This document shows positions 30,562 through 39,037 of a stretch of DNA of 39,321 bases, piece after piece. The position numbers were made by a program, and so were the translations under genes. Every line of letters starts with the position of its first letter. The stretch's first letter is position 1. Origin of the DNA: a virus; the IMG/VR virus record IMGVR_UViG_3300042472_000758, positions 1-39,321 of that record. One strand, written 5' to 3'. A model generated the notes under the pieces. That model was given only the letters and a program-made list of their open reading frames with translations. It was not told where the DNA came from and did not search any database.

Positions 30562-32775
30562 ATGGAAACTGTCATTAAATCATTATCAGCACTGACTTCT
30601 AAACTATGGAAGTCCAATATGGATAATGTGTCCTATAAACAAGTTAAAAGAACCTATCAAAACGGTTTCTCTTTCAACTTTCCATTTGCATTGTCAGGGT
30701 TCAACGATTTTAAAACCAAGGAATATTCCAACTTTTATTTGACTGACAATCTTCCTGCATCATGGTTTTTAAACTTCGATGCAACTACATTGGTTGCTCC
30801 GAAATTGATGACATACATTCAAAGCGGGGAAGAATATTTGGATCGTTCATCTGGAAAATCAAATGCTGTATCATACGGTGTGATATTTGATGATGTTGAG
30901 AGCGAAGCCACATACTTTGACATAACATTTTATAATGACAATCTCTGCACCATTTCATTTATAGAATCTGGAAGAATTTACTTTCTATCCGAAGATTCAG
31001 GCTCATTAATATTCAAATGGGATGTATACTTGACAACTGATGAAGATCAATACAACAATCAGTTTTTCAAGTACATTTACAATTCAAACAATGATTTATT
31101 TTTAATAAAAGCATCCCTGAGTGCAAATAAATTGGTCAAGAAAAACGAAAACACCCTAGTATTGGTCGAGTTGAATGAAGACAATAAAAATATCATACTA
31201 ACTAGTAATTTCAAGGTTGCAAGACCCAAGGAATATGATTTAAATGTATCACAGAACACTTCATTTATCACATATCAAAACAATTCGAATGTTATAGATT
31301 TTTCTAAAAGCAAATTTGATTTAACAAATAACTTTTTAATACACTCCCCATATTCTTCAGAATATAAAGACACTGTTGTATTGAAAAATCAATTGGCAGT
31401 TACTGATATTTTTACAAACGGGCAAAATTTATTGTCATCTGGATATGATATAGCCGTTAATAAATTCAGAGAATACACAAATATCACAACCCCCATTGAT
31501 TCGGAAAATTCTTCAGAAATAAATTTAAATTACGTCTTTTATAATCAGCCATACACTATATCACAAGGAGTTACAGAATTTCAAACTCCATCAAGCATGT
31601 ATCCATTCACAAATTTAAACATCAATGATAGTAGATTTGTAGATTGCGGTGCATATGCATTTGATACTCCATTGTATGCTGATAAAGTGTATCAATTAAA
31701 CACAAATAACTATTCGGTTGACGGAAGTGTTTATTTATGCACTTGGCTATCTGGCTCAACATCATCTAAAGTATGGGTGGATCGTTATTATTATCCAGAT
31801 GTAATCTCGAAACGAGCAGCATTGCTTGAAAAAGGAGTATTTGACATCACATATGATCAAGCTATAGAAAATTTGATTATATCAAATGCTGCATTGAGTG
31901 CAAACATTGCCAAATACACTATTTTTGATAAGAAAAGCGATTTAAGTTTCGCCCCCAATCAAAAATACACATACCATAGATTCAACAACAATACTATATT
32001 CAATACCATCACACCTGAAACAACTGTTGAGTGCGGGGTTGTTCAAGTTCCTACAAATTATCAGTCATTGATCAATGCGTCTGGAAAAATGACCATTGCG
32101 TTTTATTTCAATGGTGATGATCCTGAATGGGTGATTCAAAGTCTGCGGAACAATATAGATGCGGGTATTAAAATTACAAAAACAACGGATAACATCACTT
32201 TTCAATTCAAGCTGTATGATAATTCAAACAATCAAACGCTGACATTTGAAACTACAACGTCCTATAAAAAATACAAAAGTAATTACATATGTATAAGTTA
32301 TGATGCATTAGCTGGAAAAGGATTTTTCTTTCTGAATAATGAAAAGATTTTGGATATTCGCACAATATTGGGCCAATTTTCAAATAAAACATTACTATAT
32401 GGTAAGCTATACTATAATGATCGTGATATTTTTGAAGAAAATTCAATCACAAGTGATATTTTCATATCTGATGAAAAAATAGATGAAAATCTAGCATTTA
32501 TTTTACCTTTTGTCCAACAAAAAGAAACTGTCGATCCCATTATCATAACATTGCCCTGCGGTATGAGAAATTCAATTGATGATATTTCATATATTCAACG
32601 CATTTGCAATAATAATACAAACAAAAGTAATTATGTTAATATTTCCATTGATAATCTAGGAATCAGCAATCCTGATACATTAAAAGATCTAGAAAATGTA
32701 ATGCTAGATAAGGTTAAGCGGCACATCCCAGCTACTTCAACTATAAATACCATCAAATTCACCAACTATATATGA
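30562..32775 (+). CDS. Large tail protein with C-terminal lectin/LamG-like domain
   Basis: 737 residues, own TAAATA 6 bases before ATG 30562. The N-terminal half is β-rich and unrecognised. Around residues 505-625 a concanavalin/LamG-like pattern appears: MTIAFYFNGDDPEWVIQS, then FQFKLYDNSNNQTLTF, YICISYDALAGKGFFFLNNE and KLYYNDRDIFEENSITSDIF, as in laminin-G-like sandwiches (strand-'isydg..g.g.lyvNg'-strand). Such domains bind glycans or proteins. The C-terminal ~60 residues (LKDLENVMLDKVKRHIPATST) are helical and may be an attachment. The stop overlaps the next start in ATGA. Confidence 0.6.
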   Translation: METVIKSLSALTSKLWKSNMDNVSYKQVKRTYQNGFSFNFPFALSGFNDFKTKEYSNFYLTDNLPASWFLNFDATTLVAPKLMTYIQSGEEYLDRSSGKSNAVSYGVIFDDVESEATYFDITFYNDNLCTISFIESGRIYFLSEDSGSLIFKWDVYLTTDEDQYNNQFFKYIYNSNNDLFLIKASLSANKLVKKNENTLVLVELNEDNKNIILTSNFKVARPKEYDLNVSQNTSFITYQNNSNVIDFSKSKFDLTNNFLIHSPYSSEYKDTVVLKNQLAVTDIFTNGQNLLSSGYDIAVNKFREYTNITTPIDSENSSEINLNYVFYNQPYTISQGVTEFQTPSSMYPFTNLNINDSRFVDCGAYAFDTPLYADKVYQLNTNNYSVDGSVYLCTWLSGSTSSKVWVDRYYYPDVISKRAALLEKGVFDITYDQAIENLIISNAALSANIAKYTIFDKKSDLSFAPNQKYTYHRFNNNTIFNTITPETTVECGVVQVPTNYQSLINASGKMTIAFYFNGDDPEWVIQSLRNNIDAGIKITKTTDNITFQFKLYDNSNNQTLTFETTTSYKKYKSNYICISYDALAGKGFFFLNNEKILDIRTILGQFSNKTLLYGKLYYNDRDIFEENSITSDIFISDEKIDENLAFILPFVQQKETVDPIIITLPCGMRNSIDDISYIQRICNNNTNKSNYVNISIDNLGISNPDTLKDLENVMLDKVKRHIPATSTINTIKFTNYI

Positions 32776-34481
32776 TTTCGTATTTCAAATATGATAATGG
32801 CAATGCCTTTACACTAAACACCGTTCCATACAGTGGATATTTTCATGTATTAAGTGGTGTCGCATACTCTGGTAAAAAGCCCAGTTATAATTCTGAAATT
32901 TTAACACCGAATTCAAATTTTTTAAGTGAATTATATTTAACTTATGCTGTATTCGATGGCATCACTCCAGTTATCGATCTAGCGGTTCCAAATGCACTGG
33001 ATATCCTTAATGATAACTCATTAAATGAATTGCTTGGCAGAGTAAATGCCAACAACTTGAACATTTACAGAAATAGTATCTTTATAAATCCAAATAATGT
33101 TCCTTACGATTATAAAAATACATATTTCTATACACTAACATCGACCGAAGTTGATTCCAGAACACCTGACGATGAGATGTACGGTAAAAATGTATATACG
33201 CACAGTGATCCATTCAGTTATTCAGAAGAATGGGCATTTTTAGACAATGTAAAGTCGGGATCGTTTGTTATAGATTCAAGTGATAACTTTTTATACTACT
33301 GTGTGGCTGATAACATCACATATACTTTGAGTGGAACATTTAATGATCCTTCCAAAAAATTAACAGTTGTTTCGCAGACACCAGACACTACCAATTTAAA
33401 AATCGAACAAGATTATGATACAAATGAATTGTTCTTCTATACTGAATCAGCATTATCAATTTATGATCTTGCAAAGTATGAAGATTGCAATAATTTATTT
33501 TTAAGAGATAGCATTTCAATATCTGCTACCAAAGATACAATTCCTTTTTACACAATAGGATTTCAGAAACGAACAGAATTTTCAGATAACACTGTTTATA
33601 TTAAAAACAAGTACTCAAATGAAATTTTGATGATGTTCACATTGAATGATCTTGGACTTGATGAATTGATAGGGATTGATGTACGGAAAGAGGACGATAA
33701 TGTTATTATAATAGGTCAACAAAACGGAGTTGATTACTTTATTTTCTTTGATAGTGATGATTACACCAATTCTTTTAGAAAAGAAGAGTTATTATACAGT
33801 GAAAATACGACTGGTGTTAAATTTTCTGATGAAGATTCCGATTTCTTTTATCTGATAAAGGAATTGACCCAAATTGACAATTCCAATCAGTCCAGAGCCG
33901 AAACTGAAATACGGCCAATTGCAAATATCAATAATAGATTGGCGAAATCTAGATCATCTAACTTTTTTTACTTGGATGACTATCTTTTTAACACAACTGA
34001 AGAAAAAATCAACGAGATTCAGATAAAATTCAACTCGAATAAGATGTTGTCTAATAGTTATAATAACTTAACATACAACACATTGCAAAAGAATGGGTAT
34101 TTATACTACATATTGCACAATATTGGAAGAATATACATATCAAAAACAAGATCTTCGTTATATGAAGCATATATTCCTTTGAATGTATCCAAAAACTTTA
34201 TTCAATTCAATTGCAACGCCAGTAGTTTGGGACTATCTTTCAATTCAGCTATTTTGAACCTTCTGAAGGATACTATAAATATCGCAACATTAGTCGAAAA
34301 GGTCAAAAGCAGCACTGGGGATTTGGCAAATCCAACAACCTCGACAATTCCTACCCCTGAATTGCAATATGAACTGGAAAACTTGTTTTTAAATGGTAAC
34401 GAGAGTGTCAATGTGGTGTCATTACAGCGTATTTTCACATTAATAAATGATCTACAGAAGAAACTGGTCAATTTATCTTGA
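32772..34481 (+). CDS. Tail/baseplate protein, unrecognised
   Basis: 569 residues. The start overlaps the stop of the 737-residue gene, so they are probably made together. The N-terminus is β-rich (FTLNTVPYSGYFHVLSGVAYSGK), the middle has many Asp/Asn/Tyr residues and the last ~40 residues form a helix (VVSLQRIFTLINDLQKKLVNL) that could mediate oligomerisation. It ends the wedge/tail block; the fibre genes begin 30 bases downstream behind a new TAAATA element. No family or catalytic motif is seen. Confidence 0.6.
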   Translation: MISYFKYDNGNAFTLNTVPYSGYFHVLSGVAYSGKKPSYNSEILTPNSNFLSELYLTYAVFDGITPVIDLAVPNALDILNDNSLNELLGRVNANNLNIYRNSIFINPNNVPYDYKNTYFYTLTSTEVDSRTPDDEMYGKNVYTHSDPFSYSEEWAFLDNVKSGSFVIDSSDNFLYYCVADNITYTLSGTFNDPSKKLTVVSQTPDTTNLKIEQDYDTNELFFYTESALSIYDLAKYEDCNNLFLRDSISISATKDTIPFYTIGFQKRTEFSDNTVYIKNKYSNEILMMFTLNDLGLDELIGIDVRKEDDNVIIIGQQNGVDYFIFFDSDDYTNSFRKEELLYSENTTGVKFSDEDSDFFYLIKELTQIDNSNQSRAETEIRPIANINNRLAKSRSSNFFYLDDYLFNTTEEKINEIQIKFNSNKMLSNSYNNLTYNTLQKNGYLYYILHNIGRIYISKTRSSLYEAYIPLNVSKNFIQFNCNASSLGLSFNSAILNLLKDTINIATLVEKVKSSTGDLANPTTSTIPTPELQYELENLFLNGNESVNVVSLQRIFTLINDLQKKLVNLS

Positions 34482-34498
34482 AAACCTATTTTTGCGCA

Positions 34499-34504
34499 TA
34501 AATA
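34499..34504 (+). promoter_or_regulatory. T4-late-type element ATAAATA (fibre block)
   Basis: CATAAATA 6 bases before ATG 34511. Confidence 0.65.
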
Positions 34505-34510
34505 TAGCTA

Positions 34511-35194
34511 ATGAAATCACTTACCGATCAGTTCATATCTGATTTATACGGTTCTTTGCTCCATGTCGATGCGGATTCGCTATCATCAGCGAATGTGCCA
34601 GATGTTTATGATGGTCTTGGAAATAAATCAGCCCTTTCAGTTGGGCTTGAAAATCAAGGAGCAGTTATAACAGGATCTTTAACCACTGGAAATATAGTTT
34701 TTCCTCAACAGCCAAGTATAATTGCACTAATTGATTACATTTATCCAGTCGGTTCTTGCCTATTGACACTGAATTCTACAAATCCATCAGTTCGATTTGT
34801 GGGAACAACTTGGGCGCAGGTGTCTCAGGGTTTAGTTATAACAGGTGTTGGCACCGGAACTGATAAAAACAGTGTTTCGAAGACTACAACAGTTGGATTC
34901 AATAGCGGAGGACAATATCAGCAAACATTGACAGTTGATGACATTCCAGATCACTACCATTTCATAGCCAATACAATTTCAGATCACGCGACTGATAAAA
35001 ATAACCTTTCAGACTCCAATTATTTGGCACAAGGCGGGCGAGCCGCTGTTTCAACTTATGCATATGAATTAGAAGGCAATGGATTTATAGCAACGGTTGG
35101 TAAAACATCTGGAGTTTTCGGTAAACTATCAGCAAATCCAATAACAACAACAAATCCATCATACGGTGTGTATGTTTGGAATAGAATTTCATAA
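34511..35194 (+). CDS. Short tail fibre-like protein with baseplate/collar-type domain
   Basis: 227 residues, ATG 34511 six bases after CATAAATA. Residues ~73-105 have IYPVGSCLLTLNSTNPSVRF then VGTTWAQVSQGLVITG, the pattern IYPVGS...NPSxxFxGTTWxxV...G common to phage tail-fibre tips. It is followed by a region with TLTVDDIPDHYHF (about 140-152), in which the histidines resemble metal-binding H-x-H positions of such tip domains. The C-terminus (NPSYGVYVWNRIS) is the usual last strand of this family. It likely forms a trimeric receptor-binding or adaptor fibre at the baseplate. Confidence 0.75.
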   Translation: MKSLTDQFISDLYGSLLHVDADSLSSANVPDVYDGLGNKSALSVGLENQGAVITGSLTTGNIVFPQQPSIIALIDYIYPVGSCLLTLNSTNPSVRFVGTTWAQVSQGLVITGVGTGTDKNSVSKTTTVGFNSGGQYQQTLTVDDIPDHYHFIANTISDHATDKNNLSDSNYLAQGGRAAVSTYAYELEGNGFIATVGKTSGVFGKLSANPITTTNPSYGVYVWNRIS

Positions 35195-35196
35195 TT

Positions 35197-36276
35197 ATGG
35201 CAGATATTTCAATCATTAAACTCAAAGTAAGACGCGGTACAAATTCTCAACGCCAGAGAATCATATTAGAGCAAGGAGAACTTGGATTCACTACTGATAC
35301 ACAAAGATTGTTTGTTGGTAATGGTGTGCTTTCTGGTGGCGTCGTTGCTGGGAATCTGATTCATGGTCCGTTACAAACTTTCGGATCTCGCAATTTATTA
35401 TACACCGCTGTCCAAGGTGATATTGTCAACGAGGGAGGGTATTTATATCAATTATCTGGTACCAACTATAGTCAAACATCAGCGTGGGGATTCATTGGAA
35501 CCAATCCAGATAATATTTCTGTTGGATACAACGCATCAAGACAACTTGAACTAAAAAATAATGGCATATCTAGTAATAAGTTTGCATCAAACGCAGCATA
35601 TAACATGGGTGGATTGGTGGCAACCAGTGCATCCGGTCTGTCCGCTAATGTTGATCGTGTTACATTGACCATTACAGCATCAAATCAGCTGTCAGTTTTA
35701 CAAGTAAACCAAAATAATATTGCATCAAGCTCGTTGGGCAATGGTTTGACTGGCGGAAACGGTGCATTGTTGCGAGTAAATGCGGGTCAGGGATTCTCTT
35801 TTAATAGTGGAGTGCTTTCATTGACCAGTGTTCCTTCAAGTTCCGTTGGATTAAGTTCTATCTCATCAGACGCTTTGGGCGCTGGGTTAAGCTTAAGTGC
35901 AGGTAAGGTTGTTGCTAATATTCGGACTGTTGATAATGCCACGATTGAAAATAATTCTGGAACCGTATCGCTAAAAAATATAATTGCAGCGGGCAGTTCA
36001 CGGTTCTCAAACTTCACATTTAATGGATCTGGTCAGATAACATCATTATCATCATCAATAACACAATCATTCACTGGAAATCAAACAACTTCATCATTTT
36101 TATCGGTGTTCAATGGTTTTCCAGAGCAAACAACATACACTAATCAAACTTTAATAAGTGCGCTTTCCGGTAATGGAATCACAACCGTCTCTATACAATT
36201 ATCATCAGCTGGATTTGTTGTAATTCCGACAAGTTATGGCTCTGGTCAATACGCAATTCCTGTATTCAAATTTTAA
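35197..36276 (+). CDS. Tail fibre protein A (RRGT-type N-terminus)
   Basis: 359 residues. The opening IIKLKVRRGTNSQRQRIILE followed by QGELGFTTDTQRLFVGNG (about 5-45) is the standard N-terminal attachment domain of many phage fibres. The shaft from about residue 110 is made of Ser/Asn/Leu-rich strands (ISSNKFASNA; VPSSSVGLSSISSD; GLSLSAGKVVANI) such as form β-helical trimers. The C-terminal strand is GFVVIPTSYGSGQYAIPVFKF. It starts two bases after the preceding gene. A second fibre follows that shares the N-terminal domain but differs afterwards. Confidence 0.75.
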   Translation: MADISIIKLKVRRGTNSQRQRIILEQGELGFTTDTQRLFVGNGVLSGGVVAGNLIHGPLQTFGSRNLLYTAVQGDIVNEGGYLYQLSGTNYSQTSAWGFIGTNPDNISVGYNASRQLELKNNGISSNKFASNAAYNMGGLVATSASGLSANVDRVTLTITASNQLSVLQVNQNNIASSSLGNGLTGGNGALLRVNAGQGFSFNSGVLSLTSVPSSSVGLSSISSDALGAGLSLSAGKVVANIRTVDNATIENNSGTVSLKNIIAAGSSRFSNFTFNGSGQITSLSSSITQSFTGNQTTSSFLSVFNGFPEQTTYTNQTLISALSGNGITTVSIQLSSAGFVVIPTSYGSGQYAIPVFKF

Positions 36277-36279
36277 ATA
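36274..36279 (+). promoter_or_regulatory. T4-late-type element TAAATA
   Basis: TTTAAATA 8 bases before ATG 36288; its TAA is the stop of fibre A. Confidence 0.6.
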
Positions 36280-36287
36280 TCTAATAT

Positions 36288-37835
36288 ATGCCAAATTCAA
36301 TTGAAATTTTACAAAACACACTGTTAAAACTTATCGTTCGACAAGGTAGTGATTCTGATAGGAAAAATATCTTATTGGATGCTGGTGAACTTGGTTATAC
36401 TACCGATGGAGATAGATTATTCGTCGGAGATGGTACTGTAGTGGGTGGTTTGGTTGTGGGTAATAAATATTTAGGAGATGGAGATCCCACATCATTTGCA
36501 TATGCTCAAATCGGAGATCTGACATTTTACAATGGATCTCTCTATAAATTCAATGGTGTTAATTATAACGTTCTTTCAAATTGGAAAGTTATAGGTTCTG
36601 TGTATACCGCTGGAAACAGTATTGAAATCGATTCAAATACTTTGAAATTGAGCAGTGGCGGTATATCTACAAATAGAATATCTACTTATGACAGTGAATA
36701 TCTATCATTACCTGCTAAAACATCGTTAAATTCCGTTAACTATAATTGGCCGGGTGGGGGGCTTCAAAATGATTACTTTTTATCAACTGATATTTTCGGA
36801 AATCTTTCTTGGAATACACCAGTCGCATTGAACACATTTTATGTAAGTAATTCAGCGTCTAGAATGCCAGTCGGAATGATAACACCGTTTGTATCTGGTG
36901 GAAATGTGCCATTTGGATGGCTGCTGTGCAATGGGCAGAGTGTTTTAGGATCTGTTTATCCAGATTTATCAGCTGCGATTGGTACAACATATGGTGGAAG
37001 TGGTGGCAGTTTCAATGTTCCAAATTTAAACAACAAAACATTGTATGGTACTGCTGGCAATCCTTCCATATCTACTACATTTAGATTAACAAGCGGCACT
37101 AATGTAAGCTTAAGTGCTGCGGGTGTTAATTTTATCATAAAAGCAATTGCTGATAATTTAGTATCATCAACCTTAACGATTGTGAATACATTATCAGGAA
37201 CTCTTAACGGTGTTAATATCACAGGTTCCCCTGTTAGTACATTAAGTGGTAATATTTCAATTGGATTGCCTCTTGTGGGAACAGCGGGAACAATTCAAGC
37301 TCCATTCACTGTAGATGCATATGGCAGAGTAACTGGAGTTCCCACTACAGCAGCAGGTATTATAGAAAACATATCAGGAACAGAGGTTGTTAATCCTTCC
37401 AGTTATATAAAGTATCTAAAAAGACCTATTCAAGTTCTTTCAATTGCAAGCAACACAACAACGACAACTACAATTACTGTATCTCCAACTATATTTCCAA
37501 CAGTTGGTTCAGCATCTGCTACTCTACCATCAAATGCAAAAACAGTATTACTCGAAAGTACTTTAAGATTAGATAATAATAATCAAACGGGACTTGTATG
37601 CAGTGCTTTGAATACTGGCTTATTAAACACCCCAACAGATACACTCGTTATTGGATCTAATGAATATTTGATCAACAAAGCAAGCTCAAAAGTGTATGGA
37701 GGATCGACATCAACCACTCAATGCATGGTTCCCCTAAGTTCAAATGGATCAACATTATCATTTGCAGTTAGAGTATCCGTGAGAAATCTCGATGGGGAAA
37801 ATGGCACTCTTCGAATCATTGGTTATACATTATAA
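36288..37835 (+). CDS. Tail fibre protein B with phage tail collar domain
   Basis: 515 residues, 8 bases after TAAATA. The N-terminus (LLKLIVRQGSDSDRKNILLD then AGELGYTTDGDRLFVGDGTV) is homologous to fibre A, so the two arose by duplication and then diverged. Residues ~195-265 hold a tail-collar domain: MPVGMITPFVSGGNVPFGWL then LCNGQSV...YPDLSAAIGTTYGGS...FNVPNLNNKTLYG. In T4 gp12-type fibres this domain lies near the tip. The remainder to the C-terminus is β-rich and may be the receptor-binding or trimer-stabilising part (VSVRNLDGENGTLRIIGYTL). Confidence 0.85.
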   Translation: MPNSIEILQNTLLKLIVRQGSDSDRKNILLDAGELGYTTDGDRLFVGDGTVVGGLVVGNKYLGDGDPTSFAYAQIGDLTFYNGSLYKFNGVNYNVLSNWKVIGSVYTAGNSIEIDSNTLKLSSGGISTNRISTYDSEYLSLPAKTSLNSVNYNWPGGGLQNDYFLSTDIFGNLSWNTPVALNTFYVSNSASRMPVGMITPFVSGGNVPFGWLLCNGQSVLGSVYPDLSAAIGTTYGGSGGSFNVPNLNNKTLYGTAGNPSISTTFRLTSGTNVSLSAAGVNFIIKAIADNLVSSTLTIVNTLSGTLNGVNITGSPVSTLSGNISIGLPLVGTAGTIQAPFTVDAYGRVTGVPTTAAGIIENISGTEVVNPSSYIKYLKRPIQVLSIASNTTTTTTITVSPTIFPTVGSASATLPSNAKTVLLESTLRLDNNNQTGLVCSALNTGLLNTPTDTLVIGSNEYLINKASSKVYGGSTSTTQCMVPLSSNGSTLSFAVRVSVRNLDGENGTLRIIGYTL

Positions 37836-37842
37836 AATTTAA

Positions 37843-38634
37843 ATGAGCTTTCCATCAGATGTAACATTACCAGCAAATGCTAAATATATAGCATTTGTTG
37901 ATGAAAAAAAGAGCTACAATCCAAATTATGATATAATTTGGAGCTTTCAATATGCTATATCTGGACAAACATCTGGTCTTTATCAAAAAGAGTGTGCATT
38001 TGCTACTTTTTTAACAGTTTCAACGCCTCAAATATCAGCTATACCGGGACACTACTTGGGTTATAGTGGTACTATGCCATTATCCGCATATTTATTGGAT
38101 GAAAATGGAGATTACATCTTATCAGAAGATAACGAAAGAATAATATTGGAAGGAAATAGTGAAAATGATGGACTAATTGGATTATGTATTGCATTTGACA
38201 CAACTGGATTATTTGCATTATCGTCATCATCAAGACCCGGTGTTGGATTAAGCAATATTAAAAGGAATAGTCTTATTATAAGAGATATAAATGATAATAT
38301 CACACTATATGAGGAGCTATCCAATATAAACCCATCATTTACTATATTATCAAACAGTAAACTATATAAAACAATGCGTTTTAAATATACAAATACTGAT
38401 AAACTAACTATAGATTTTAAAGTAGATGGATCTAATGAATTTAAAGAATTGACATCTGTTAAAGTGAATTTTAATCCCGATTCAATTGAATTTTTACGTC
38501 CGGGATTTTCTTATTCTTCCCCAGTATCATCTCTATTCACATTGAGAGTAGCTAAATTATATTTAAAAAATTTCCATGTGCAGGGTACTGAAAATGCTAC
38601 CACTGTCGAAACTGTTCCATTTAACCCTTTGTAA
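37843..38634 (+). CDS. Lectin-like accessory protein
   Basis: 263 residues. Around residues 30-160 it shows a legume/L-type-lectin-like pattern: YDIIWSFQYAISGQTSG, CAFATFLT, then GLIGLCIAFDTTGLFALSSS and a final core with KTMRFKYTNTDKLTIDFKVD. In its middle sits AYLLDENGDYILSEDNERII, a small two-strand motif also seen at the end of the neck protein in this genome. The upstream sequence (TATAAAATTTAA) resembles a degenerate TAAATA. Placement after collar fibre B suggests a glycan-binding tip or decoration. Confidence 0.6.
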   Translation: MSFPSDVTLPANAKYIAFVDEKKSYNPNYDIIWSFQYAISGQTSGLYQKECAFATFLTVSTPQISAIPGHYLGYSGTMPLSAYLLDENGDYILSEDNERIILEGNSENDGLIGLCIAFDTTGLFALSSSSRPGVGLSNIKRNSLIIRDINDNITLYEELSNINPSFTILSNSKLYKTMRFKYTNTDKLTIDFKVDGSNEFKELTSVKVNFNPDSIEFLRPGFSYSSPVSSLFTLRVAKLYLKNFHVQGTENATTVETVPFNPL

Positions 38635-38637
38635 TAA

Positions 38638-39036
38638 ATGGCAGACGAGACAACATTTCCCCCTGATACTAGTACTACCACAGTAACCACTCCTCCTCCT
38701 ACTAGCACATCTACTACTAGTACCACTCCTCCCCCTCCCACTACACCACCTCCAATACCGGGGTCTACGACATGCTATCCATGTCTTAGTTGTCCTGAAC
38801 TAATAATTGAAACGCCCCCATATCCAATTGAGCTGACCACCAAAATACCAGTGTTTCCTTTACCAGCGTTGGATAAAATAAAAATACCATCAACATTTCC
38901 TTTGTCGAATCCACTGAATATTGTAGAAACCACAATAACCACAATTGCACCCACTTCTACATCTACATCTACTTCAACCCCGCAAATTACAACAGTTGCA
39001 ATATGCAATATTGTGTGTAATCGATTAGGATATTAA
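38638..39036 (+). CDS. Thr/Pro-rich protein (mucin-like), two cysteine clusters
   Basis: 132 residues. The first ~45 and residues ~100-120 are dominated by Thr, Ser and Pro (TSTTTVTTPPPTSTSTTSTT). Between them lies a short non-repetitive segment with CYPCLSC (about 47-53) and at the end CNIVCNRLGY. This composition is like O-glycosylated linker sequence in other systems. No family is recognised. It starts four bases after the lectin-like gene and is followed by one base and then a further Thr/Pro-rich gene, suggesting the two act together as a stalk. Confidence 0.6.
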   Translation: MADETTFPPDTSTTTVTTPPPTSTSTTSTTPPPPTTPPPIPGSTTCYPCLSCPELIIETPPYPIELTTKIPVFPLPALDKIKIPSTFPLSNPLNIVETTITTIAPTSTSTSTSTPQITTVAICNIVCNRLGY

Positions 39037-39037
39037 T

